Origin: Oligoflexus sp.
Lineage (GTDB): Bacteria > Bdellovibrionota_B > Oligoflexia > Oligoflexales > Oligoflexaceae
DNA length: 64,000 nt
Assembly: GCF_035712445.1 (NCBI RefSeq)
Contig: NZ_DASTAT010000022.1
Coordinates: 62,001 to 126,000 of the forward strand
Direction of reading: 5' to 3'
Shown: piece after piece, positions 26,005 through 33,891 of the stretch
Position numbering within the stretch: position 1 is the first letter of the stretch
Layout: each line of letters begins with the position of its first letter
Notes under the pieces: model-generated
The model's database searches: none
Told to the model about the DNA's origin: nothing
Seen by the model: only the letters and a program-made list of their open reading frames with translations
Position numbers and translations under genes: made by a program

Positions 26005-26164
26005 AACAACTCCGCAACAGAAGGAGAACATCACCCTTCCCCTGTTGCAAGCCGAAGGCCAGAGGCAAGTCACCGAATAAAAAACTAAAAATTCCGAACG
26101 GCTGCCAGGAAAAAGGGGCGGCTGTCTGAAGGTCTGACACTTACTTTTAAGAAAGGAATTTCAA

Positions 26165-26196
26165 AGAAAAAAGCGGCGATCCGTGGACCGCCGCCC
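26165..26196 (-). terminator. Intrinsic terminator of the 26228 lipoprotein gene
   Basis: Read on the minus strand, GCGGCG/CGCCGC (26173-26178 with 26189-26194), extended by TCC/GGA inside, forms a strong hairpin followed by a run of six T's (26167-26172 complement). It lies about 35 bases after the stop. Confidence 0.75.
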
Positions 26197-26227
26197 TATC
26201 ACAAGGAGTATGACTCAGAGATATTCG

Positions 26228-26995
26228 TTACTGGCATTTGGCCCAGACGATTTCCATACGATACGGGGACTTGCTGTCGATCCGGATGCTTCCATCCTGA
26301 TTCCCACCATTGAAATCCATGGACATTTTCGTATCCACGCGCAAGGTCGAATCCCCGCTGCAGCTCGACCAGGCGATGTCCTGATCCGCGACGCTGTATT
26401 CCAAACGCACGGGTTTTTCCGAGTAACGGGACTCGATCGAGCGTTCCATCAGCACAGGTTTCTTGCCCTGGACGGTGTAGGACCCCTTAAAAATAGCCTG
26501 GGAATTATTGGGAATCGTGGCGATCACGGGAGCGCCGACTTTACGAATGGCAAAGGCATAACCCCGGGTATAGGCAACCCGAATCTGCATGAGGCAGCGG
26601 GCGGCATCATTTTTCAAGTTCATGTTTTTCAGGGTCATATCGAGGGAGGCCATGGAATTTTCATTTTTCCGGCCGGCTGTGAAGGAATCGAGGCAGTCGC
26701 CGTCATCATCCTGCAGGCGTCCGCCCGCATCAAACTGAGGATTCAGCCAGGAGCTTTTTTTCACAATGCGCAGTTCACCCACAGGAACTGCAGGGTTGCA
26801 GCCTGAATTCTGGCTGACGTCACTGTTCTGGCCGACATCATCATCTTCACAGTTTTTCTGGGAATCCAAAGAGGTTTTCGAATCGGAGCTTTGATCGAGG
26901 GTCACGGCAGGAACTTTTTTCTCGTCTTTCTTCGTGCCGCAAGCAAAAGCAAAACAAGCGGGAATAAGGGCTGCAGCCATGATCGTGTGTTTCAT
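26228..26995 (-). CDS. Putative lipoprotein, unknown function
   Basis: A 255-residue predicted lipoprotein: signal peptide MKHTIMAAALIPACFAFAC, lipidated Cys near residue 19. A Ser/Asp/Asn-rich linker follows (to about residue 55), then a beta-rich domain with a few Cys residues that could form disulfides (SWSSC-type and terminal AKCQ). No known family. ATG 26995 has AAGGAG upstream, in preference to the frame start at 27016. A terminator follows its stop. Confidence 0.78.
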   Translation of the reverse strand: MKHTIMAAALIPACFAFACGTKKDEKKVPAVTLDQSSDSKTSLDSQKNCEDDDVGQNSDVSQNSGCNPAVPVGELRIVKKSSWLNPQFDAGGRLQDDDGDCLDSFTAGRKNENSMASLDMTLKNMNLKNDAARCLMQIRVAYTRGYAFAIRKVGAPVIATIPNNSQAIFKGSYTVQGKKPVLMERSIESRYSEKPVRLEYSVADQDIAWSSCSGDSTLRVDTKMSMDFNGGNQDGSIRIDSKSPYRMEIVWAKCQ

Positions 26996-27091
26996 AGAAA
27001 CTCCTTGCTGGGTCAAAAATTGTCTCGATGGACGGCTTTATGACACAGCATTATCGACATGGCAACAGTTTTTTTTCTTCAATTCTTTCGC

Positions 27092-29575
27092 TTACTTGGG
27101 TGGACCTTCGGACAGGAGCTGGCCGCCTTGATCACCCGATCCTGGCCCCAATTCCAAAACCCAGTCCGCGGCTTGAATGACCTGTTGATCGTGCTCCACG
27201 ATAACCAGAGTCGCGCCCTGAGCGACCAGCGACTGCAGCTGATCAAGGAGCAAGGCCACATCGCGGAAATGCAGTCCGGCCGTCGGCTCATCCATCAAAA
27301 GCACAGTGCCCGGCACGGTTTTTTTCGCAAGGTAAGGCACGAGCTTCAAACGCTGCGATTCTCCACCGGAAAGACTGGAACTTGGCTGACCCAGTTTCAA
27401 ATATCCAAGCCCCAACTGAACAGCGGGCTGCAGACGTCTTTGAATCAGACGGTGATTCTGAAACATTTCCACCGCCTCAGCGATCGACAGTTCCAAAACT
27501 TCCGACAGATTCAGACCACCATAGCGAACTTCCAAAACCTGCGGTTTATAGCGTTTTCCACCGCAAATGGGACAGGGGACTTCCGCATCGGCGAGAAATT
27601 TCATGGTCAGCGTCAGGACTCCGCGGCCTTTGCATTCGGGACAGCGCCCCTCATCATGCGAAAGCGAAAAGGACCCGGCGTCGAGCCCCATGATCTGAGC
27701 CTCGGGAACTGTCGCAAAAAGCTGGCGCAATTCGGTGAAGATATCGAGCCAGGTGGCGGGCATGCTGACCGAGGATTTGGCTATGGGTTTCCGCGAAATC
27801 AAAGTGCACGCCGTCACAGCCTCGGCCCCTTCGATACGGCTGACGGCAATGGGTGTTTTCCGCGGACCGTCCCGCAGGATCTGCTCCAGATTTCGATACA
27901 GCGTTTTCAAAACAAGGCTGCTTTTGCCTGCACCGCTGACTCCCGTGACCACCGTCATGGCCTGCAGGGGAAAACGGGCCTTTTTGATCTTCAGATTATG
28001 CAGATTCGGTTCATGAAGTGTGATGTACTGATCAAAACTCTTCCTTTTTTTGGTCTTCGTCGCAGCCACATCCCCATGATCGGCCAGATAACGGGCCGTG
28101 AGCGATTCATTCCGGTGCTCGGCCGCATCCTTCGGCGCGAACTGGGCCAGAAGATGTCCGCCCTGGCGTCCTCCATCCGGTCCCAGGTCCACGATCCAGT
28201 CACTCGCCTGCATAATATGCGGATCATGATCGACGACCAGGACGGTGTTGCCCTGATCGCGCAGACGCTTGAGCGCGACGTTGATGCGTTCAATTTCGCT
28301 GGCGTGAAGGCCCTGGCTGGGTTCATCCAGGACATAGAGCACGCCGCGCAGCTGCTCACTCAGGATGCTGCTGAGCCGGAGTCGCTGCGCCTCGCCATTC
28401 GACAGGGACAGGATGCGGCGGCCCAGCCCAAGGTAATCCAAACCAAGATTTTTCAGCCGGTAAAGATGCTGGGCCAGTTGCTCCAGCACAAGTTTTTGCG
28501 CGGCGGTATCCGGCGGAAGGCTCCGCAGCGCGTCCGTGAAAAAATTCTCCAGCTCGGCTATTGAACTTTGATACAACCGATGGATGGAGCGACCCCGGAA
28601 CAGGATGGCCTTCAGGTCGACCAGAAGACCCGTGCCCCCACAGCTGCGGCAGGGATCGGCTTCAAAAAAATCGCTGCTGGTATCCAGTTCATCCTCGTCC
28701 TTCTGCAGACCGCGACCATCGCACGCAAGACAGCGGCCGAGGGAGTTGGGCGAAAAATGCCGGGAATCGAGCTTCGGCCAGCTGAACGAACACACCGGAC
28801 AACCCGCATGCAGGGAAAGATACTGCCGCGTTTTTTTATCCAGCTTGCCTTTGGCATCGGCCTGACACAGGACGGCGGTTCCTTCGCCCAAGGCCAGGGC
28901 CGTTTCCAAAGAACGCCGCAGGCGCGCCTCGCGACTGGGCTCGACTTTCGTCACATCAATGACGACATCGATATCGTGCTTTTCCTCTTTGGCCAGCACG
29001 GGAATCGGCTCAAGACTGACAAGGTCTCCGTCTATATAGGCGCGGGCATAACCCTTCTTTTGGTAGTCTTCGAGCACCTTGCGAAACTGCCCTTTTTTCT
29101 GGTCCGCGACGCAAACCAGAATCGCCACCGTCTTGCCAAAGAGCTGGGCTCTGGCATGGGCGGCCAGATCATCGACCGTGCGCGATTCGGTGGGAAGATC
29201 GTGTTTGGGACAGCGTTTCTCGGCAAAACGGGAATAGAGGATACCGAGCAGTTCACCAATATCGGTAAGGCTCGCGACCGTAGCGCGAACCGAAGGCTGC
29301 GTTTCATTCTGGGCCAGAGCGATGGCTGGGGATAAACCACTCGCGGACCGCAGGGCGGGCCGGGAGCCAAGATCCAAAAACTGCCGTGAATAGTGCGACA
29401 GCGTGTAGAAAAACCGCCGGTTGGCTTCCGCCAGGATCGTATCGAAGGCCAGGGAACTTTTCCCCGAGCCGCTGACCCCGGTGATCACCGTGATGCGGCC
29501 CCGCGGAATATTCAGGTCGATATGCTTCAGGTTGTGTTCGAAAGCCCCACGAATTTCAATAGTGCTGCGTTCCAT
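27092..29575 (-). CDS. UvrA-like ABC-type excinuclease subunit, short form
   Basis: An 827-residue protein with two ABC ATPase halves as in UvrA, the damage-recognition subunit of nucleotide excision repair. Seen: Walker A GVSGSGKSS (about 33) and GVSGAGKSS, a UvrB-binding-like part (QKKGQFRKVLEDYQKKGYARAYIDGD), two zinc modules (CPVC...CLAC; CPEC...CPIC), Walker B VLDEPSQGLH and LMDEPTAGLH. The first signature reads SLSNGE where LSGGE is usual; the second is canonical. Between the zinc-module halves of the first half, the usual insertion domain is cut to a short acidic linker. About 110 residues shorter than housekeeping UvrA, so a UvrA2-like paralogue is likely. ATG 29575 lies five bases after pdxA; a GTG at 29587 is possible. 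Confidence 0.9.
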   Translation of the reverse strand: MERSTIEIRGAFEHNLKHIDLNIPRGRITVITGVSGSGKSSLAFDTILAEANRRFFYTLSHYSRQFLDLGSRPALRSASGLSPAIALAQNETQPSVRATVASLTDIGELLGILYSRFAEKRCPKHDLPTESRTVDDLAAHARAQLFGKTVAILVCVADQKKGQFRKVLEDYQKKGYARAYIDGDLVSLEPIPVLAKEEKHDIDVVIDVTKVEPSREARLRRSLETALALGEGTAVLCQADAKGKLDKKTRQYLSLHAGCPVCSFSWPKLDSRHFSPNSLGRCLACDGRGLQKDEDELDTSSDFFEADPCRSCGGTGLLVDLKAILFRGRSIHRLYQSSIAELENFFTDALRSLPPDTAAQKLVLEQLAQHLYRLKNLGLDYLGLGRRILSLSNGEAQRLRLSSILSEQLRGVLYVLDEPSQGLHASEIERINVALKRLRDQGNTVLVVDHDPHIMQASDWIVDLGPDGGRQGGHLLAQFAPKDAAEHRNESLTARYLADHGDVAATKTKKRKSFDQYITLHEPNLHNLKIKKARFPLQAMTVVTGVSGAGKSSLVLKTLYRNLEQILRDGPRKTPIAVSRIEGAEAVTACTLISRKPIAKSSVSMPATWLDIFTELRQLFATVPEAQIMGLDAGSFSLSHDEGRCPECKGRGVLTLTMKFLADAEVPCPICGGKRYKPQVLEVRYGGLNLSEVLELSIAEAVEMFQNHRLIQRRLQPAVQLGLGYLKLGQPSSSLSGGESQRLKLVPYLAKKTVPGTVLLMDEPTAGLHFRDVALLLDQLQSLVAQGATLVIVEHDQQVIQAADWVLELGPGSGDQGGQLLSEGPPK

Positions 29576-29580
29576 TGCTT

Positions 29581-30558
29581 TTACCACCCCAGATAATGAC
29601 GAGCCTGCTGCAAAGCCAAACGGAAACTGTCTGAACGCGCTTCATTCCGGCTGTAAAGTTCCGCGGCCGGACCATGATCGGGAGAAAGACGCAGATGCGC
29701 AAGTCCGCCCGTGACGTTGATCGCATCATAAAAATGCAGCGACTTCAAAGGTCCAAGGCCCTGATCGTGATACATGGCCAAAACCCCATCAAACGCCCCG
29801 GAATAAGCCCGGAAGAAAATCGTATCGGCTGGCAGGGGACCGACGATGTCAAGCCCCAAACGCTTCGCTTCGGCCACCGCAGGCGCGATGATGCGGGTAT
29901 CCTCGTCCCCGAAAAGTCCGCCGTCACCACAGTGCGGATTGAGTCCCGCCACCGCGAGTCGCGGCTGGGCCAGACCAAAGATTCGCTGCAGGGAGGCATG
30001 CAAAAGTCGGGCTTTTTGCACGATCAATTCCGAGCGGATGGCGCTCGGCACATCACGCAGGGCGAGGTGATTGGTGGCCAGGGCCACCCGCAGCTTCGTG
30101 CCCGCGAGGATCATTATTCCCTGCGCGCCCCACAGATCTTCGAAGAATTCCGTCTGTCCCGGAAAGCGAAAGCCCGCCTTCGCGCAGCAGTATTTGTCGA
30201 TCGGACAGGTCATCACTGCCAAGGATTTCTGATCAGGCGGCAGGGAGCGCAGGGTGGAAAGCGCGGCAAACGCCACCTGACCACGCTGCTCTTCGGTGAG
30301 TTTGCGCGGATCCACCGCCGGACAATCGGGGCTGCTGTCATAAAAATAGAGGCCAGGACCATGAACGGCCGACCACTGTTTGACTTCTTTAAAATTGATA
30401 GGAGCGGAAGTTTGCTCGCGCCACTGCGCGCGTGAACCGACGACCACCGTCGTGCGGGTGGAGTCCTCGGCCCAAAGATTTTTTTCGCGAACGAGGCACT
30501 CCACCGATACGCTCAAGGGATCGCCAAGGGTGATGATCAGCACGCTGAAGTCCTCCAT
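29581..30558 (-). CDS. pdxA: 4-hydroxythreonine-4-phosphate dehydrogenase (PdxA) homologue
   Basis: A 325-residue enzyme of vitamin B6 synthesis that oxidises 4-phosphohydroxy-L-threonine. Conserved metal and substrate motifs are visible: ATNHLALRD, GLNPHCGDGGLFGDED, VGPLPADTIFF, MYHDQGLGPLK and the final SPDHG. Two departures stand out: the N-terminal GDPxGIGPE motif reads GDPLSVSVE, and GHTEF reads GQTEF. The three presumed metal His ligands remain. It may be a diverged enzyme or have a related substrate. Its start overlaps the HAD gene by 22 bases; uvrA-like gene follows after five. Confidence 0.88.
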   Translation of the reverse strand: MEDFSVLIITLGDPLSVSVECLVREKNLWAEDSTRTTVVVGSRAQWREQTSAPINFKEVKQWSAVHGPGLYFYDSSPDCPAVDPRKLTEEQRGQVAFAALSTLRSLPPDQKSLAVMTCPIDKYCCAKAGFRFPGQTEFFEDLWGAQGIMILAGTKLRVALATNHLALRDVPSAIRSELIVQKARLLHASLQRIFGLAQPRLAVAGLNPHCGDGGLFGDEDTRIIAPAVAEAKRLGLDIVGPLPADTIFFRAYSGAFDGVLAMYHDQGLGPLKSLHFYDAINVTGGLAHLRLSPDHGPAAELYSRNEARSDSFRLALQQARHYLGW

Positions 30559-31391
30559 TCCCGTAGTGTATAGCGGGGCTCAGGCACGAGCGGCACGCCT
30601 GGCTTGATTCGGGTCAGACCCGTGCCGACCAGCAGCGCATCCATCCCATAATTGTTGGCGCCGAGTATATCCGTTTCCAATTGATCACCGATCATGAGCA
30701 GATTCTTATGGCCGGCTCTGCGCTCAGCCTCGGCAAAAATCGGTGCAAAAGGCTTGCCGAGTTTAGCGAAAGGCGGCGCATCTTTTCCCAGACGGAGCTT
30801 CAGACCGGCCTCCAAAAGTAGCGCCAGCGATCCGGCGGTGAAGCCGTACACACCCTCCGCCTTCGGAAAAATCAGATCCGGATTGGTCAGAATGAGATAA
30901 CAAGGCTTGCCGTCCTCGACCCGTCGGCAGACATGAGTCAGCACTGCGTCCAGCGTATCGAGCAGCGGAAACTCGGTTTGGTTGGCCACAATCACGACCG
31001 AATAGTCATGCTGATCGAGGGCGCCGCAGGGAATTCCACCGGCTTTTTGCACCAGTTCGAAGGTTGCCGGCGTGCCGAGCACGCAGGTGATCTGACCCCT
31101 TAAACCTTCCTCTTCAAAATAACGAGGGAGTAATGAACCTGAGGTAATCACCTCATCCAGGTTCACATCGAGTCCCATCTGCCTGTAAGCGGCGGTCGCC
31201 TGCTGAGGCGTACGCGAGCTGCCATTGGTCAGAATCCAGCAGGATTTGCCGCGTTTTCTGAGGTCGTGCCAGACCTGAGCGCCACCCGGAATGAGTCCGG
31301 ATCCATCCAGGAGGACGCCATAGGCATCAAATAAAAATCCCTGATAGCGGTTTTCGATTTCATCCAAGGAGCTGATATCTTGCGATGCCAT
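30537..31391 (-). CDS. HAD-IIA family phosphatase (NagD-like)
   Basis: A 284-residue cytoplasmic hydrolase. The nucleophile motif is FDAYGVLLDGSGLIPG, the second motif WILTNGSS, and the last motif GDQLETDILGANNYGMDALLVGTG; the cap region lies between about residues 85 and 200, as in HAD-IIA enzymes (NagD, UmpH, phosphoglycolate phosphatases). Substrate cannot be set: the family prefers nucleoside or sugar phosphates. Its 3' end overlaps pdxA by 22 bases, so the two are coupled. Confidence 0.9.
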   Translation of the reverse strand: MASQDISSLDEIENRYQGFLFDAYGVLLDGSGLIPGGAQVWHDLRKRGKSCWILTNGSSRTPQQATAAYRQMGLDVNLDEVITSGSLLPRYFEEEGLRGQITCVLGTPATFELVQKAGGIPCGALDQHDYSVVIVANQTEFPLLDTLDAVLTHVCRRVEDGKPCYLILTNPDLIFPKAEGVYGFTAGSLALLLEAGLKLRLGKDAPPFAKLGKPFAPIFAEAERRAGHKNLLMIGDQLETDILGANNYGMDALLVGTGLTRIKPGVPLVPEPRYTLREWRTSAC

Positions 31392-31461
31392 TTCTTTTGC
31401 CTTCGCGCTGAGCCTCGACTATGATCCCCGCGAGGTTTGGGTCCACGGAGACGGACGTTTT

Positions 31462-31938
31462 ATGCAGGAATATGTGCTGGCCCTGGGGGCCAATCTCGGT
31501 GATCGTGAGTATTACATAGGTCAGGCCATCGAAGCTATCCGCACAAGTTGCGGCCCTATCCTGCGCCAGTCAAGGCTGCTGGAGACCGAGGCCATGGGCG
31601 CCGCTGATCGTCCCTTTTTGAACGGTGCCTTGGTCATTCAGAGCCCGCTGACACCGGCCGCGCTCCTTCAGGAACTGCTGCAGATTGAAAAGAATCTAGG
31701 GCGCACCCGGGAAACGCGCTGGGGTAACCGCACCATAGATCTGGATATTATCTTGTGGAAAGACGAACGCGGAGACTTCCCAAGCGTCAAAACCCCGACG
31801 CTGACCATCCCCCATCCCGAACTGCATAAAAGGCTTTTCGTGCTGGAACCAGCGGTGGAAGTGGCTGCTGACTGGCGGCATGAGGAAAAGCAAAGAACGC
31901 TGGCCGAACTGCTCAGGGAAAAACAAAAAAGCGGCTAA
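31462..31938 (+). CDS. folK: 6-hydroxymethyl-7,8-dihydropterin pyrophosphokinase
   Basis: A 158-residue enzyme of folate synthesis that transfers pyrophosphate from ATP to 6-hydroxymethyl-7,8-dihydropterin. Diagnostic stretches: ALGANLGDREYYIGQAIEAI at the N-terminus, FLNGALVIQS in the middle, and the catalytic GRTRETRWGNRTIDLDIILW with two Asp. HPELHKRLFVLEP follows. Full length. GGAGA precedes the ATG, and a strong hairpin overlaps the stop. No folP or folB lies nearby. Confidence 0.95.
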   Translation: MQEYVLALGANLGDREYYIGQAIEAIRTSCGPILRQSRLLETEAMGAADRPFLNGALVIQSPLTPAALLQELLQIEKNLGRTRETRWGNRTIDLDIILWKDERGDFPSVKTPTLTIPHPELHKRLFVLEPAVEVAADWRHEEKQRTLAELLREKQKSG

Positions 31939-31950
31939 AAAGCCGCTTTT
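31927..31950. terminator. Bidirectional intrinsic terminator, folK / HU gene
   Basis: AGCGGCT (31930-31936) and AGCCGCT (31941-31947) flank AAAA, extended by A/T pairs to a stem of about 10 bp. TTTT follows on the + strand, and a long A-run (31924-31930) gives the T-tract for the minus strand, serving both convergent genes. It overlaps the folK stop codon. Confidence 0.85.
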
Positions 31951-32001
31951 CCTTAGGACTCCTGCCGGGAAACTTTGTTCGCGGCGCCTGGAGTCTATCA
32001 A

Positions 32002-32439
32002 TCAGACCATATCTTTCAGAGCTTTCAGAGCGCGGACTTTGACCACGTTACGAGCTGGCTTGGCTTTGAAGGTCATCTCTTCACCAGTGAAGGGATTGGT
32101 GCCTTTGCGAGCTTTGGTGGCAGGTTTACGAACCACAGTCACTTTCATCAGACCGGGAACGGTGAAAGTTCCTGGGCCTTTTTTCAGGTCGTGGCCGATC
32201 AGTTCGCCAAGAGTTTCGAACAAGGCGCTGACTTCTTTTTTGGACAGGCCGGTGTTGTCGGAAATCGAAGCCAAAACCTGGCTCTTCGTACGGGTTTTGC
32301 TGACTTTATCGAAATTTTTTGGGCCAGTGGGGATAACCCGCGGCTCTTTTTTCTTTTCAGCTTTTACCTTGGTACCGCCTGCTTTTTTCACAGTTTTCTT
32401 GCCAGCTGCCTTCTTTGTTCCGGCCTTCTTCTTCGCCAT
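32002..32439 (-). CDS. HU-family DNA-binding protein with lysine/alanine-rich tail
   Basis: A 145-residue nucleoid protein. Residues 1 to about 40 form a basic Lys/Ala/Gly tail (KKKAGTKKAAGKKTVKK) like histone H1. Residues about 48-145 form an HU/IHF-type domain: KSQVLASISDNTGLSKKEV, the LGELIGHDLKKGPGTFTVPGL helix-strand, and RKPATKARKGTNPFTGEEM, where the beta-arm lies, then FKAKPARNVVKVR. The family bends and wraps DNA. A perfect TAGGAGGT precedes the ATG. The tail could compact DNA or be modified. Alone on its transcript. Confidence 0.93.
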   Translation of the reverse strand: MAKKKAGTKKAAGKKTVKKAGGTKVKAEKKKEPRVIPTGPKNFDKVSKTRTKSQVLASISDNTGLSKKEVSALFETLGELIGHDLKKGPGTFTVPGLMKVTVVRKPATKARKGTNPFTGEEMTFKAKPARNVVKVRALKALKDMV

Positions 32440-32715
32440 AAAAACTCGACCTCCTAAAAAGTATGAAAGTGCGATGGGTGCATACCCTATAAATTACGTT
32501 AAGCCAGCAGGGAAAATCAAGCTTCATTGATAGCGTCTGCTGCAAAACAGAGATGATGCAATACCAAAGAACATCGGAGAGAGGCAACTGTTTTGGGCGT
32601 AAAAACACCTTTTTTTTACCGGCGGAGCCCCCGCCCCAGGGTCTCTTCGGGAAAAGCGACTTAATTTTTCCTGATGAAAGCCGAAAAGCTAGGTGGCACT
32701 TCAGGGAGAAAAGTC

Positions 32716-33891
32716 ATGAAATCCGGGTTTGGGGCCCGCAATTTCCTCGGGAATCAAAGCGTTCTTATCATAGAGCCTACCCTGAACTATAAAAATTCCA
32801 TGAAAGGCTTTCTCAGCAATCTGAAGATCACCAACTATAAATTCGTGTCCACGGTTCGCGACGCCAAAATCAGCCTTCTCACGATGGATGTCGGGCTTTT
32901 CATCTGTGAATGGAGCCTGAAGGACATGAATGGCATCCAGTTCTGTCGGGAAATCAAAGAAAATCCCCGGCACACGCAGACCCCATTCTTGCTCCTTTCT
33001 GTCGAAAACCTCAAGAAAGACGTGATCTTGGCAAGTGAGGTCGGCATCGACGGCTACCTTTTGAAGCCCTTCAGCTTCGAGGAATTCCGCGATTCGGTGA
33101 TGAGCGTTCTCAGGGTCAAACGCGCCCCTTCCCCGATCAATAGAACCATAGATGAAGCTCAGGAACTCCTCCGGCTCAATGAAACCGATCGAGCCGAAGG
33201 GCTGTTTGAGCAGGCGAGGCAGGCCAATCCGCAGTCGGCGCGCGCCCTCACGGGACTGGCCCAGGTCGCTGATATCCGGGGTGATGCCGCGCGGGCCATC
33301 ATGCTTTTGAAACAGGCGCACCATGCCAATCCCGATTATGTGGACGCGATCCGTTCGCTCGTCGAGCTTTACCTCGTGCGCGGACCCACCCGGGATCTGA
33401 TCGAGATGGCGGAAAAGGCCCACAAAGTCAGCCCGGAAAATCCCAAATATACCCTGATTCTCGCCAAGGCGTTTTTGGAGGAGGAGGATCTTCCGCAGTC
33501 CGAGATCTTCTTCAAAAAGACCATCCGATTATCCCCGAAATTGGCTCAAGCTTATAAAGGACTCGGACGCCTTTACCTGATTCAGGACGACTACGATTCG
33601 GCCATGAAGAACTTCGAAAAGGCCCTGGATTTCGATGAAAAGGACGTGAGCGTTCTGAATTCCCTGGGACTGGCCTATGTCAAGCTGGAGAAATACAACG
33701 AGGGTATCGAGAAATATATGGCGGCACTGAAGATGCGGCCCAATGATTTCCGCATCATCTTCAATCTAGGATATGCCAAGGAAAAACTGGGCGACCTCGA
33801 AGCCGCCCGTTTTTACTATCAGCAGGTTCTGACTCATAATCCTGAATTTGACAAGGCCAAACGGCGTCTGAAGAACCTTGGAGCCGCTTAG
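32716..33891 (+). CDS. Pseudo-receiver and TPR protein
   Basis: A 391-residue cytoplasmic protein. Residues about 15-135 form a receiver fold: VLIIEP (only one acid, E20), the acceptor position reading ICEWSLKDMNG with Glu at 65 instead of Asp, and the conserved Lys117 in YLLKPF. Residues about 145-391 are TPR repeats (for example PKLAQAYKGLGRLYLIQDDY). With Glu at the acceptor it cannot be phosphorylated normally, and Glu may mimic the phosphorylated state. ATG 32716 has GGGAG upstream and is preferred over 32674. No kinase adjoins it. Confidence 0.87.
   Translation: MKSGFGARNFLGNQSVLIIEPTLNYKNSMKGFLSNLKITNYKFVSTVRDAKISLLTMDVGLFICEWSLKDMNGIQFCREIKENPRHTQTPFLLLSVENLKKDVILASEVGIDGYLLKPFSFEEFRDSVMSVLRVKRAPSPINRTIDEAQELLRLNETDRAEGLFEQARQANPQSARALTGLAQVADIRGDAARAIMLLKQAHHANPDYVDAIRSLVELYLVRGPTRDLIEMAEKAHKVSPENPKYTLILAKAFLEEEDLPQSEIFFKKTIRLSPKLAQAYKGLGRLYLIQDDYDSAMKNFEKALDFDEKDVSVLNSLGLAYVKLEKYNEGIEKYMAALKMRPNDFRIIFNLGYAKEKLGDLEAARFYYQQVLTHNPEFDKAKRRLKNLGAA

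Noticed and set aside
27059..28564. 501-codon frame antisense to the UvrA-like gene
   Set aside because: The minus-strand protein has complete ABC and zinc motifs; the antisense protein has none.
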